The notes under the pieces are model-generated. The model was not told where the DNA came from, made no database searches, and saw nothing but the letters and a program-made list of their open reading frames with translations. The position numbers and the translations under genes are program-made. From Stomoxys calcitrans (taxonomy: Eukaryota > Arthropoda > Insecta > Diptera > Muscidae), in assembly GCF_963082655.1 (NCBI RefSeq), contig NC_081552.1, forward strand, positions 64,082,571-64,146,570: DNA of 64,000 nt. Reading direction: 5' to 3'. Positions 36,061 to 48,827 of this stretch are shown piece after piece. Each line of letters opens with the position of its first letter. The stretch's first letter is position 1.

Positions 36061-37914
36061 ATCTGAACCCCATATGATCTTTATTGGTCTACGAATTTCA
36101 GTTTAGATGTAAGGTGTACTCCACTCTTAAAAAACTTCATTTCAGCCCAATATTCTCACGGTGTCTGATTTAGGAGTGTTTACGGGGAAGAGGTGGTCCC
36201 TCAGACACTTGGACTTGAAAAAATATCAGCATCGTGCTCTTCTTTCACATACCATTTATTTAAACCCCATATTGTCTTTGCTTTAGGCGAGTTTACGCGA
36301 TGAGGCGTCCCCCAAACACATGACACCGAAATAGGTTATCAAATTCGTTTTCTATTCTCAAATACCTTTCATACATTGGCATGGTCGAAAAATGTTTACC
36401 CTTTGGGGGGTGTTTTGGGGAAGGGGTGACGCCCTCAATACATCGTCCTACATTTGGATATCAAATTCGTATTCTACTCCCAAATACCTTTATTTGAGCT
36501 CCATATTGCGATGATCAGAAAAAATTGCTGTTTGTGGGGTATTTTGGGAAAGGGGTAGACCCCCAGAAAATTAGTCCCAAAAGTGGGTATCAATTCTTGC
36601 TCTACCCCCCAATACCTTTCATTTAAGCTCCATATTGACACAGTGGGTAAATATGCCCGATTTAGGGGTGATTTGGGGATTGGGGTGGTCCCCAAAATAC
36701 TAAGCCTGGAAAAATATCAGCAACGTGCTCTGTTCTCATATATCTATATATCATTTATTTAAACCCCATATTGTCAATGCCCTCAAAATTGGATATCAAA
36801 TTCGTTTTCTAATCTCATTTAAACTCCTTATTGCAAAAGTCAGCAAATATGTCCGATTTGGGGTATTGGCCCTAAAAACTATTAATATTTAGTTCCACCC
36901 TCTTTAAGACCCAAATTGTCTTGGTGAGTAAATACGTCCTATTGGTGCAGACAGTTGGTCCCTAATGTTGATATCAGATTCATGTTTTGTGGGAATGGCG
37001 GCTACTCAGTGAGTTGGCCTTGAAAATTTATATCGGATTCGTATTCCACCTTAAAAAACCCTCTTATTTGAGCCTCATATTGCAGTTGTCAGAAAATATT
37101 TACTATTTGGGTGGTATTGTGAATGTGGCGTGGCCCCATAACACTTTTCCCGAATATTGATATCAAATTAGTGCTTTACTCCCAAAGACCGTTCATTTGA
37201 GCCACATATTGCTATGGTCGTTAATTTGTCCCCTTTGGGGGATGTTTTTGGTGAGAGGCTGCCCCCAAACACTTGGTCCCATATTTGGATAACAGATTTG
37301 TATTCTACATTCAAATACCTTTTGTTTAAGCCCCAAATTCCCATGGTTAGTAAATAAGTCCTGTTTGGGGGGTGTTTTGGTGAAGGGGTGGATCCCCAAA
37401 AACGTGGTCCCACATTTGGATATCAGATTCGTATTCTACTCGCAAATACCTTTCATTTGAGTCCCATATTGCTATGGTCAGTAAATATGTCCGATTTAGG
37501 GGTGTTTTGGGGCTTGGGGTGGTCACCCTAGCACTTGGTCCGACAATTGAATATCAGATACGTTTTCTTATCCTAAATACCTTTCATTTGAGTCCCATAT
37601 TGTTGTGATTGGTGTAAATATATGTTTGGATAGGTTTTAGGGTGGGGAAGCGCACAGAGAGCACACAAAATTTCGCTAAAATCGCACCACCCATCTCCGA
37701 GATCTGACGTTTCTGAAAATTAGGGTAAGGAGGAGGGTCCGCCCCTCCTTCAGATATCAAAAAATGTAATTCCCTATTTTCACAACGGGGTCATTATGCA
37801 CCATCTGTGAAAATTTCAAGAAACTCGGTTCAGCCGTTTCTGAGTCTATAAGCAACACACAAACATACAAACAAACAAACAAGCAAACAAACCTACAAAC
37901 AAACACAAATTGAT
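36061..37914 (+). repeat. Family D tandem-repeat element
   Basis: About a dozen diverged units of the type 'GGATATCAGATTCGTATTCTAC ... TTTCATTTGAGTCCCATATTG ... TTTGGGGTGTTTTGGGG' written here only in part. Aligned points at 37290, 37421 and 37552 give 131 bp. The 3' end is a conserved block (TTCAGCCGTTTCTGAGTCTA at about 37840) followed by (ACAA)n. I do not know its class; it lacks an evident protein. Confidence 0.7.
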
Positions 37915-39819
37915 TTTTATACCCTCCACCATAAGATGGGGGGTATACTAATTTCGTCATTCTGTTTGTAACTACTCGAAATATTCGTCTGAGACCCCAT
38001 AAAGTATATATATTCTTGATCGTCGCGACATTTTATGTCGATCTAGCCATGTCCGTCCGTCTGTCCGTCCGTCCGTCTGTCTGTCGAAAGCACGCTAACT
38101 TCTGAAGGAGTAAAGCTAGCCACTTGAAATTTTGCACAAATACTTCTTATCAGTGTAGGTCGGTTGGTATTGTAAATGGGCCATATCGGTCCATGTTTTG
38201 ATATAGCTGCCATATAAACCGATCTTGGGTCTTGACTTCTTGAGCCTCTAGAGTGCGCATTTCTTATCCGATTGGGATGAAATTTTGCACGACGTGTTTT
38301 GTTGTTATATCCAACAACTGTGGCAAGTATGGATCAAATCGGTTCATAACCTGATATAGCTGCCATATAAACCGATCTTGGGTCTTGACTTCTTGAGCCT
38401 CTAGAGTGCGCAATTCTTATCCGATTGGAATGAAATTTAGCACGACGTGTTTTGCTATGATATCCAACAACTGTGCCAAGTATGATTCAAATCGGTCCAT
38501 AAGCTGATATAGCTGCCATATAAACCGATCTTGGGTCTTGACTTCTTGAGCCTCTAGAGTGCGCAATTCTTATCCGATTGGAATGAAATTTTGCACGACG
38601 TGTTTTGCTTTGATATCCAACAACTGTGCCAAGTTTTATTCAAATCGGTCCATAACCTGATATAGCTGCCATATAAACCGATCTTGGGTCTTGACTTCTT
38701 GACCCTCTAGAGTGCGCAATTCTTATCCGATTGAAATGAAATTTTGCACGACGTGTTTTGTTGTTATATCCAACAACTGTGGCAAGTATGGTTGAAATCG
38801 GTTCATAACCTGATATAGCTGCCATATAAACCGATCTTGGGTCTTGACTTCTTGAGCCTCTAGGGTGCGCAATTCTTATCCGATTGAAATGAAATTTTGC
38901 ACGACGTGTTTTGTTGTTATATCCAACAACTGTGGCAAGTATGGATCAAATCGGTTCATAACCTGATATAGCTGCCATATAAACCGATCTTGGGTCTTGA
39001 CTTCTTGAGCCTCTAGAATGCGTAATTCTTATCCGATTGAAATGGAATTTTGCACGACGTGTTTTGTTGTTATATCCAACAACTGTGCCAAGTATGGTTC
39101 AAATCGGCCCATAACCTGATACAGCTGCCATATAATCCGATCTTGGGTCTTGACTTCTTGAGCCTCTAGAGGGCGCAATTCTTATCCGATTAGAATGGAA
39201 TTTTGCACGACGTGTTTTGTTATGATACCCAACAACTGTGCCAAGTATGGTTTAAATCGGTCCATAACCTGATATAGCTGCCATATAAACCGATCTTGGG
39301 TCTTGACTTCTTGAGCCTCTAGAGGGCACAATTTTTATCCGATTTGAATGAATTTTTGCACGAAGTATTTCGTTATGATATCCAACAACTGTGCCAAGTA
39401 TGGTTTAAATCGGTCCATAACCTGATATAGCTGTCATATAAACAGTTCTGGGGATTTGATTTCTTGAGCTTCTAGAGGGCGCAATTTCTATCCGATTTGG
39501 CTAAAATTTTGCATGACGTATTTTATTTTTACTTTCAACAACTGTGTCAAATAAGGTTCAAATCGGTTCATAACCTGATATAGCTTTCATATAAACCGAT
39601 CTTGGATTTTGACTTCTTGACCCCTAGGGGTCGCAATTATTATCCGATATGCCTGAAATTTTGTATGATGGATCCTCTCATGACCATCAACAAACATGTT
39701 TATTATGGTCTGAATCGGTCTATAGCCCGATACAGATCCCATATAAATCGTTCTCTCTATTTTACTTCGTGAGCCCCAATGGGTGCAATTCATATACGAA
39801 TTGGCTGAAATTTTACACA
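37915..39819 (+). mobile_element. Family A element with long regular 153-bp array, tail missing
   Basis: Normal head and (GTCY)n at about 38053-38085. GATAT landmarks at 38353, 38506, 38659, 38812, 38965, 39118, 39271, 39424 and 39577 are all exactly 153 apart. The element stops at TTTTACACAGG (39819), about 250 bp short of the usual end, and joins an inverted A segment. Confidence 0.9.
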
Positions 39820-40483
39820 GGATAATAATTGAGACCTCTAGAGGCTTAAGAAGTCAAGATCCCAGATCGGTTTATATGACAGCTATATCAGGTTATGGAC
39901 CAATTTGAACCATACTTAGCACAGTTGTTGGATATTATAACAAAACACGTCGTGCAAAGTTTCATTCCAATCGGACAAGAATTGCACACTCTAGAGGCTC
40001 AAGAAGTCAAGACCCAAGATCGGTTTATATGGCAGCTATATCAGGTTATAAACCGATTTGAACCATACTTGGCACAGTTGTTGGATATCATAACAAAACA
40101 CGTAGTGCCAAAATTCATTCAAATCGGATAAGAATTGCGCCCTCTAGAGGCTCAAGAAGTCAAGACCCCAGATCGGTTTATATGACAGCTATATCAAAAC
40201 ATGGACCGATATGGCCCATTTACAATACCAACCGACCTACACTAATAAGAAGTATTTGTGCAAAATTTCAAGCGGCTAGCTTTACTCCTTCGGAAGTGAG
40301 CGTGCTTTCGACAGACAGACAGACGGACGGACATGGCTAGATCGACATAAAATGTCATGACGATCAAGAATATATATACTTTATGGGGTCTCAGATGAAT
40401 ATTTCGAGTAGTTACAAACAGAATGACGAAATAGTCATTCTGTTTGTAACTACTCGAGGGTATAAAGATGGAGGGTATAAAAA
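39820..40483 (-). mobile_element. Inverted family A segment with rearranged end
   Basis: From 39820 the sequence is A in reverse, running through four units, (GACG)n at about 40312-40333 and reversed core to about 40433, then folding back. The left junction is a head-to-head breakpoint inside the array. Confidence 0.8.
40405..40456. repeat. Perfect 23-bp inverted repeat with 6-nt loop
   Basis: The segment starting CGAGTAGTTACAAACAG at 40405-40427 is followed by GAAATA and then its exact reverse complement to 40456. It is built from the normal A head sequence, folded back. Confidence 0.95.
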
Positions 40484-41644
40484 TTTAGTTCCCTATTTTC
40501 ACCACGGGATCATTATGCATTATCTGTGCAATATTTCAAGAACATCGGTTCTGCCGTTTTTGAGTCTATAAGGACTATATATAAAACACACAAACAAACC
40601 TACAAACAAAAAAACAAACCGACAAACAAACACAAATTGATTTTTATACATAAGAAACATAGCTGGACAGGGCCCGCTCCGCTGCGGCTTCTTTCACTAT
40701 TTGCATCTCGTTCTTATGGGCTTCTTTTTCCGTTCTATATACGTCTATATAGACGGTTTTTAGCATTTATTTTTGATGAGTTATTAGCTCTTTTGACTTT
40801 GGTGAATTTGTTTATGCATCGAAATTCGTTCTTGAGTCTCATATTGCTATGGCTAGTAAAGATGTCCAGTACGGGGTGTTTTTCAGATTCGTCATCTAGT
40901 CTCAAATACCTTTCATTTGAATATAGTCATTATTGGTTTCAATTTCCATTTGCGTGGCTTTGGAGTTGAGGCAGCCGCTCTAGACATCCCACCTTAAATA
41001 AGTATACCAAATTTCTCTTTATGAGTTATTATAAACCAACTAAATGTCGCTCAAATCGCCCTACCATTCTATGAGACCTGGCATTTTTGAAAAAAGGAAA
41101 GGATCCATTAAAATTTGGATGTTAGATCTGCTTCATTCTTTTTTTTTTTTGGTGGTGGATTGGAGTAGCCAAACCCATTGCACCGAAAATGGATATCAGA
41201 TTTATACTCTACTCCTCGAACCCAGTTAAATATTGCTATAGTCTGTATATATGTGTGGTTCAGGAGAGTTTATGAAAGAGTCGTCCCTGAAATACTTGGT
41301 CATAAAACAGATATCAGATTTCAGCCCCTTTTTGCCATAATCCATAAATATGTGCAGTTTGAGGGATGTGTACTGTTAAATTCTTTGTATTTGAGCCGCA
41401 ATTGCAATTGGTTTATGGGAAGCTAATGGGTTGAGACCACACCCAAACACTTGGCCTGACTATTGGAAATCAAATTCGTTTTCTACTATGTCGATTATTT
41501 TAGCCCCTTTTTGCCATAGTTAGCAAACATGGTCGGTTAGAAGGGAGTTGAGGGGGCGGACCCTGAAATAATATCAGCATCGTGCAAGAGCTCGATTTTG
41601 CTTTAGCCCCATAATGTCAAGCATTTTGAAGGTGGCGATCAAGA
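40484..41644 (+). repeat. Family D element, second copy
   Basis: Starts with a second copy of the D tail (about 40484-40640, matching 37765-37914, with its own (ACAA)n run), then an unrecognised stretch (40650-40830) with a small palindrome (CGTCTATATAGACG at about 40742) and further decayed D units to about 41640. Confidence 0.6.
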
Positions 41645-42054
41645 TATTCAGAACTACGGATATAAACCGAACTCCCATATAAACCGATCTCCCGATTTTA
41701 ATTCCTAAGCCCCTGGAAGCCGCAACTTTTGTCCAATTTGGCTGAAATTTTGCACATTGTGTTCTGTTATGACTTCCAACAACTGTGCTAAGTACGGTTT
41801 AAATCGGTCAATAACATGATGTAGCTCCCATATAAACCGATCTGCCGATTTGACTTCTTGATCCCTTACAAGCCGCAATATGTATCCGATTTGGCTGAAA
41901 TTTTGAATACAGTGTTCTGTTATGACTCTTAACAACTGCGCCAAGTACGGTCCAATTCGGTCTTTAACTAGATATAGCTCTCATATTTTATCAAAAAAAA
42001 TTAGTTGTGGATTCCCAAAATTCAGCCCGCCCGAACTTAGCACATTTTACTTAT
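41645..42054 (+). mobile_element. A-related element, 5' truncated
   Basis: Two diverged units and a terminus reading AGCCCGCCCGAACTTAGCAC and ATTTTACTTATT, with a degraded palindrome. No head. Confidence 0.65.
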
Positions 42055-42189
42055 TTTTTGTATTGGTTATCTACATTCAAAATCATATTACAAAGCTAAC
42101 TTGGGACTCCAAATTTTTAAAGATCCGCAGGTCCTCTTCTGACTATCCCAATTTGGGAGTAAAAAATGTACCAAAAAGGGCGAGACGTC
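42055..42189. other. Short unrecognised spacer
   Basis: About 135 bp between the A-related terminus and the LINE remnant; nothing recognised. Confidence 0.3.
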
Positions 42190-43140
42190 TCTCCGACAGA
42201 AAGAGTACACTTTGGCGGCCTTCTTAGATATTGACGGGGCTTTCAATAATGTGAAGATAAGATTGATAGTTGCCGCACTGGACCGCATTGGGATTCACCC
42301 CATAATCTCGCAGTGGACCTATAATATGCTTTATATGCCTATGGATGCGGAGGGTGGACAGAGGTGGATTTCCGACCAGCCAGCACCAGTGCCGACTGGA
42401 GTGAGAGCATTCGCACAGTTATATGGGTTCCTGGGCATGAGGGGATTCCAGGAAATGAGAGGGCGGACGAGTGCGCCAGGAGGGGTTCATCAGCGACGGG
42501 CGGACCAGTCATCAGTCTTGTCTATGGGCCATTTGTCGAGCTACTGAACACAGTAGAGAGGATGGCCAGGGCGAAGTCGGTGGCGAGATGGGACTCGGTG
42601 GATGGTTGCCGGACTGTAAAGGCGCCATGACCGGTTATCGACCGAGGGAGGACAAGGAAGTTGCAGGCGTTCGATAAGAGGTCGATGAGTACCCTTGACA
42701 GGGGTCATATCCAAACCCTGTGCCGTGGGTCGTAAATCGGCGCGCATGGGAATGCCGCACAATGGCTTCTGTACGAGTTGCCTCGATTAGGATGAAGAGG
42801 AGACCATTAAGCACTTGCTGTGTGCATGTCCGGGTCTGCAAGGGACGCACTTGCGAATGTACCTGGTAGGGCTCCTGAGATTTGTTGATGGAACAGGATG
42901 GATCCTACAGGGGGTGCCATAAGCTCCGGCGTGGGTACATCCGTGCTTGCGTGGGGATGGGCGTTTTTTCACTTCCCGCTCGGGTTCTCCATACCCCCTG
43001 TTTTTCTTTTATTCGTGTATAACCTCTAGTCCGAGGTCTAACATTTTCTTTCTCTTCCCTTTCATTCTTGGGTTCCACAATTGGCAAGACTGGCCTCGGC
43101 GTGAACTCACCTTTGGTGGGTAACCCACTAAGCCTAACCT
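42190..43140 (+). pseudogene. R1/LOA/I-like LINE remnant, RT start, RNase H and zinc-finger tail
   Basis: The plus strand has AAFLDIDGAFNNVKIRL from RT (42212 on), then an internal deletion, then RNase H residues TVIWVPGHEGIPGNERADEC (42364-42630 frame), and a C-terminal segment with TIKHLLCACPG. It ends in a TAACCTAACCTACC-type tail at about 43130-43147. The frames do not connect. This is the opposite strand to the similar remnant at 27341-28564. Confidence 0.75.
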
Positions 43141-43196
43141 AACCTACCAACGACCTTTTATTGCTGTCCTATTCTATCCTAATCGGCCTTCTTTTA

Positions 43197-44169
43197 TTTT
43201 TATACCCACTACCGTAGGATAGGAGAGGACCCTACAAAGTATATTTATTTGGGATCGTCGTAAAATTCTAAGACGATTTAACGATGTATTGTACATGTGT
43301 CTGTCCGTCCGTCTGTTGTAATCACTCTAAAACTTTCAAAAATTAAGATAATGAGCACATATACGTCTTTTTGATGCACGCTGGTTAAGTTCTTGGACGG
43401 GCTAAATCGGACAATATTTCGATATAGCTGCTATATAGAATAATTTGCTATATAGACCAATTTTCCGATAAAGGGTCTGATGCCCATAAAAACTTTATTT
43501 TCCATCCGATTTTGCTGAAATTTGAAACAGTGTGTAGTTTAAGGCCTCTCGACAACTGACTTTAATATGTTTCAGATCGGACTATATTAAGATATAGCTG
43601 CCATATAGACCGATCTCCCGATAAAGGGTCTGATGACCATTAAAGCTTTATTTATTACCCGATTTCGCTGAAATTTGCAACAGTGGGTTATTTTAAGCCT
43701 CCCCATATCTGTTCTTAATATGGATTAGATCAGTCCATATTTTGTAATAGCTGCTATATAGACCGATCTGCCGATAAAGGGTCTGAAGCGCTGAAATTTG
43801 CAACAGTGGGCAATTTTAAGCCTCCCAACATCCGACTAAAATATAGTACAGATCGGACTGTATTTAGATACAGCTGTCATATAGACCGATCTGCTGTTAA
43901 GGGTCTGAAGCCCATAAAAGCGTTATTTTTTTAACCGATTTCGCATAAATTTGAAGCAGTGAGTTATTTCTAGCCTCCTGATACCCGACCTAAATATGGT
44001 TCAGATCGGACTATATTTAGATATAGCTGCCATGTAGACCTATCTGCCGATAAGGGGTCTGAAGCCAATAAATATGGTTCAGATCGGACTATATTTAGAG
44101 ATAGCTGCCATATAGACCGATCTGCCGATAAGGGGACTGAAGCTCGTAAAAGCTTTATTATGTTATTGA
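43197..44169 (+). mobile_element. Family B2 element, 3' truncated
   Basis: TTTTATACCCACTACCGTAG head, core-like ACAAAGTATATTTATTTGGG, (GTCC)n at about 43303-43316, then units with GGACTATATTTAGATATAGC. Two partial duplications near 44070. Truncated at the D boundary, no palindromic end. Confidence 0.7.
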
Positions 44170-45235
44170 GAGGAGAGGGTCAGTCTCCCCGACGCTAAGA
44201 CCCAAAAGACAATTTATTTGAGCCCTTTAATGTCGAGATCTACATGACGTGCTGAACGGCAAGACGGCAGGGCGTGACCGAGATACCTGAATCGTTATAT
44301 AAACATTAGAACTGTGTTGTGGCTTAAGACACCAAGGAATAAATTGTTATATCAGCTTGTACTATACATTTAAAAACCTTTGGTGGTGAGGTGGACCATC
44401 ACAAATCAGATTCTTTCTCTAGTCTCAAATACCTTTCATTTGAGACCCATACTGTCATTACTAATGCCACCATAAATAAGGGTATATGCCACCCTAAATA
44501 AATTTCAGTTTTTGAGTTATAATTAAACTAAATTTTACATTGCCTCACGTCCGAGATCTGGAGTTTTTGAAAATAAAGTAAGAGGGGAGTCCGCCCATTA
44601 TAGTTTGCATGTTAGATCTACTTCATTCTCTTGGTTTTGGTGGAGGATTGGAGTAGCCAAACTCTTTGCCCCGAAAGTGGATATCAGATTCGTACTCTAC
44701 TCCCAAAAATCACATTTAAGCTACATATTGCTATAGTCGGTATATTTTGTGGTTTAGGGGGAGTTTAGGTGAGGCGTCCTGAAACACTTGGCCATAAAAC
44801 AGATATCAGATTTGGGCCCTTTATTATCATAATCCACAAATATGTTCAGTTTAAGGAGTATCTAGGGTGGGGGGCTAACTGCGTGGGTGGTCAACGCAGT
44901 TAGCCCTAAAATATCAGCATGGTACTCTACTCTCAAAATGATTTTATTTGATACCCAAAATCCATTGGTTTAGGGGGAGTTTATGGGGTTAGACGACCCC
45001 CAAACACTTGGCCTCAAAATTGGAAATCAAATTCGTTTTCTAATATCAAATACCTATTATTTATTGCCATAGTAGGCAAACCTGGCCAGTTTGAAGAAAG
45101 TTTAGGGGGCGGACCCTGAAATCATATCAACATCGTGTTAGAGCACGATTTCGTTTGGCCCTATAATGTCAAGCATTTTGAAGGTGGCTAACAATATATC
45201 CAGGGCAACGGGTCTCGTTCAGATCCACACTATTT
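44170..45235 (+). repeat. Family D element, third copy
   Basis: Diverged D units (GAGACCCATACTGTCATTAC, GTGGATATCAGATTCGTACTC) without the (ACAA)n tail. It ends against a B head. Confidence 0.6.
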
Positions 45236-45932
45236 ATTATACCCACCACCGAAGGATGGGGGTATATTCTTTTTGGCATTCCGTTTGCAACACATCGAAA
45301 TATCCATTTCCGACCCTATAAAGTATATATATTCTTGATCAGCGTAAAAATCTAAGACGATCTAGGCATGTCCGTCCGTCTGTCCGTCTGTCTGTTGAAA
45401 TCACGCTACAGTCTTTAAAAATAGAGATATTGAGTTGAAATTTTGCACAGATTCTTTTTTTTGTCCATAAGCAGGTTAAGTTCGAAGATGGGCTATATCG
45501 GACTATATCTTGATATAGCCCCCATATAGACCGATCCGCCGATTTAGGGTCTTAGGCCTATAAAAGCCACATTTATTATCCGATTTTGCTGAAATTTGGG
45601 GCAGTGGATTGTGTTAGGCCCTTAAATATCCTTCGTCAATTTGGCCTTGATCGGTCCAGATTTGGATATAGCTGCCATATAGGCCGATCCTCCGATTTAG
45701 GGTCTAAGGCCCATAAAAGCCACATTTTTTATCCGATTTCGCTAATTTGGCTCAGATCGGTCTAGATTTGGATATAGCTGCCATATAGACCGATCCTCCG
45801 ATTTATGGTGCTAGTCCCATAAAAGTCAAATTTATTGTCCGATTTTGCTTCAATTTGGTCCAGATCGGTTCAGATTTGGATATAGCTGTCATATAGACTG
45901 ATTTCTTGATTTATGGTTTTGGGCCCATAAAA
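45236..45932 (+). mobile_element. Family B element, ending in a (TA)n tract
   Basis: Head, core at about 45322, (GTCC)n at about 45370-45390, and four to five B units. The array is interrupted mid-unit after GGGCCCATAAAAG by a long TA microsatellite and does not resume. Confidence 0.8.
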
Positions 45933-45964
<32 letters not shown>

Positions 45965-45999
45965 TATATATATATATATATACTATATATATATATATA

Positions 46000-46058
<59 letters not shown>

Positions 46059-46079
46059 TAGATATTTATATATATACAC
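45933..46079. repeat. (TA)n microsatellite with regular TACTA interruptions
   Basis: About 140 bp of TA dinucleotides. Three ACTA interruptions (near 45962, 45983 and 46004) are about 21 bp apart, so part of the tract is a higher-order repeat of about 21 bp. Confidence 0.9.
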
Positions 46080-47474
46080 TTTTTTCTACGACTACTACAT
46101 AGTTCAGTCGAAATCGTTTCAGATTTAGATATACCGATTGTTACGAATATTGGCATTTATAAATCTCTTATGACTGTAGACATTTTTGTTATATTTGATC
46201 AAAATCGGTTCACATTTTTATTTGGACATTTAGAGAAGTAGTTATTACAATTTTATAACATGCGCTCGATTTTGATACGAATTGTTTTAAAACTCATCTG
46301 AAAACCTCCTCTGCAGTCCATTAACTTCGTTTCAGAACAAGAAATAATTTCCAATTTCCCCTTACAGGGCAGTTGTAGGTATAATATAGTATATAACCTC
46401 ACCTACGAAGTTGTATCACTAAGCGGCACGCTGCTCGCAATCGTGTGAAATTAGCTCTCTTATCTTTGAGCCAAATCTTTATTGGACTGTACTCACTAAT
46501 ATAAAAAGAGCATCCCCTGTTTCTAAATGGCATCTGCATGAGACAATTTATTAATGCATATATGGTAACCTATTGGCTTCCGCTGTCTTGTTTATCTCCA
46601 GCTTCGTTACTATTTTTAGAATAACTGCATTATGGCACTTCCTAGCGACAAATGCCAGTATATCAGCCATTTAACCCTATCTGCAAAAAGTTTAATTCGT
46701 CTGCATACTATTCGAACTTGACTGTAGTTGTTATCCCTGACTTATACTTCCTTCTGCGCTATATAAAATGAAACCCTAACAACAAACTTTGTGATTATCA
46801 TCATGCTAAGAATTGAGTATTACTTTGTACACTTTAACTATGTTGCCTACCTACTCTAAGCATTTTTTACCTTTTCCAACGGTATATTCCCATATCAACC
46901 ACACGTGGAGCCATATACAAGAAGATGAAAGTTGAGCTTTTCATCCAACAAGTTGATTGCCATTTAGTCAGTGTCATTTTTAGGCGTTGAGATGTTGAAA
47001 TAACTAATTAAGGTTATTATTCCTTGATTAAAGAACTTTTGCCGCCATTCAAAAACACTTGTGGGTTCTCGCACGAGGCAACTTTAACTTGAGCAACAAC
47101 TTCCAAGAAATAAAAGCATGTATAAATGAATCTTTTGACAAATTTCTCGAATTTTTCAGTTGTTTTATACGTCCACATATGTGTGGTACTAGAGTAAGGT
47201 ATTTTCGGATGAATAGAACTCTTGCCATTTACAACCCGCACACACTCTTAATGAAGCAGAATCCTTATAAACCATCCAATTAACTTTAACCTTGCATAGC
47301 AAATATCATGATATGACACAGGCCATATGCTACACCAAGAGAATTAAATTTGCTAATATCTGCAAACATTGTTTGCTGATTTTTAATTAATAATTTTCAA
47401 CTATTGAAGGAAACCTTCTCATATATTTGAACTTCAAAATTATAAATAAAGCATTTTCTATATGTTTACATAAT
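46080..47474. other. Mostly unrecognised region, with C-like remnants at its start
   Basis: Pieces resembling family C units (TTCAGATTTAGATATACCG at about 46107) occur to about 46300. The rest, about 1.2 kb, shows no recognised protein. Open frames at 47017-47241 (minus) and 47059-47283 (plus) overlap and have no known motif. Confidence 0.35.
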
Positions 47475-48827
47475 TTTTATACCCTCTACCATAAGATGGG
47501 GGGTATACTAATTTCGTCATTCCGTTTGTAACTACTCGAAATATTCGTCTGAGACCCCACAAAGTATATATATTCTTGATCGTCGTGACATTTTATGTCG
47601 ATCTAGCCATGTCCGTCCGTCTGTCCGTCCGTCAGTCCGCTGTTCGTCCGTCCGTCTGTCTGTCGAAAGCACGCTAACTTCCGAAGGAGGAAATCTAGCC
47701 GCTTGAAATTTTGCACAAATACTTCTTATTAGTGTAGGTCGGTTGGTATTGTAAATGGGCCATATCGGTCCATGTTTTGATATAGCTGTCATATAAACCG
47801 ATCTTGGGTCTTGAATTCTGAAGCCTCTACAGGGCGCTATTCTTATCCGATTGGGATGAAATTTTGCACGACGTGTTTTGCTATGATATGCAACAACTGT
47901 GCCAAGTATGGTTCAAATCGGTTCATAACCTGACATAGCTACCATATAAACCAATCTTGGGTCTTGACTTCTTGAGCCTCTAGAGTGTGCAATTCTTGTC
48001 CGATTGGTATGAAATTTTGCACGGCGTGTTTTGTTATAATATCCAACTACTGTGCCAAGTATGGTTCAAATCGGTCCATAACCTGATATAGCTGCCATAT
48101 AAACCGATCTGGGGTCTTGACTTTTAGAGCCTCTAGAGTGCGCAATTCTTATCCGATTGGAATGAAATTTCGCACGACGTGTTTTGTCATGATATCCAAA
48201 AACTGTGCCAAGAATGGTTTAAATCGGTCCATAACCTGATATAGCTGTCATATAAACCGATCTTGGGTCTTGACTTCTTGAGCCTCTAGAGGGCGCAATT
48301 CTTATCCGATTTGAATGAATTTTGACACGACGCGTTTTGTTATGATATCCAACAACTGTGCCAAGTATGGTTTAAATCGGTTCATAACCTAATATAGCTG
48401 TCATATAAACCGATCTGGGATCTTGACTTCTTGAGCCTCTAGAGGTCGCAATTATTATCCGATTTGCCTGAAATTTTATACGACGGATTCTCTCATGACC
48501 ATCAACGTACGTGTTTATTATGGTCTGAATCGGTCTATAGCCCGATACAGCTCCCATATTAATCGATCTCTCTATTTGACTTCGTGAGCCCCCAAAGGGC
48601 GCAATTCTTATACGAATTGGCTGACATTTTACACAGGCCTCCAACATATAATTTAATTGTGGTCCAAACTGGACCATATCTTGATATCGCTCTAATAGCA
48701 GAGGAAATCTTTTCTTATATCCTTTTTTCCCAAAGAAGAGATGCCGGGAAAAGAACTCGACAAATGCGATCCATAGTGGAGGGTATATAAGATTCGGCCC
48801 GGCCGAACTCTGCACGCTTTTACTTGT
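47475..48827 (+). mobile_element. Family A element, complete
   Basis: TTTTATACCCTCTACCATAA head (one change), (GTCY)n at about 47612-47665 with interruptions, about four central units, and the normal palindromic tail with TGCACGCTTTTACTTGT. Confidence 0.85.

Noticed and set aside
37915..39819. CRISPR-like or satellite array
   Set aside because: Units are adjacent without unique spacers, and the array is bounded by element termini, so it is the centre of a dispersed element.
40526..40969. 147-codon plus-strand frame as a gene
   Set aside because: It spans the D tail with (ACAA)n and following repeat sequence and has no known domain.
42905..43087. Minus-strand frames near 42541-43087
   Set aside because: They are antisense to the degraded RNase H and tail region of a LINE.
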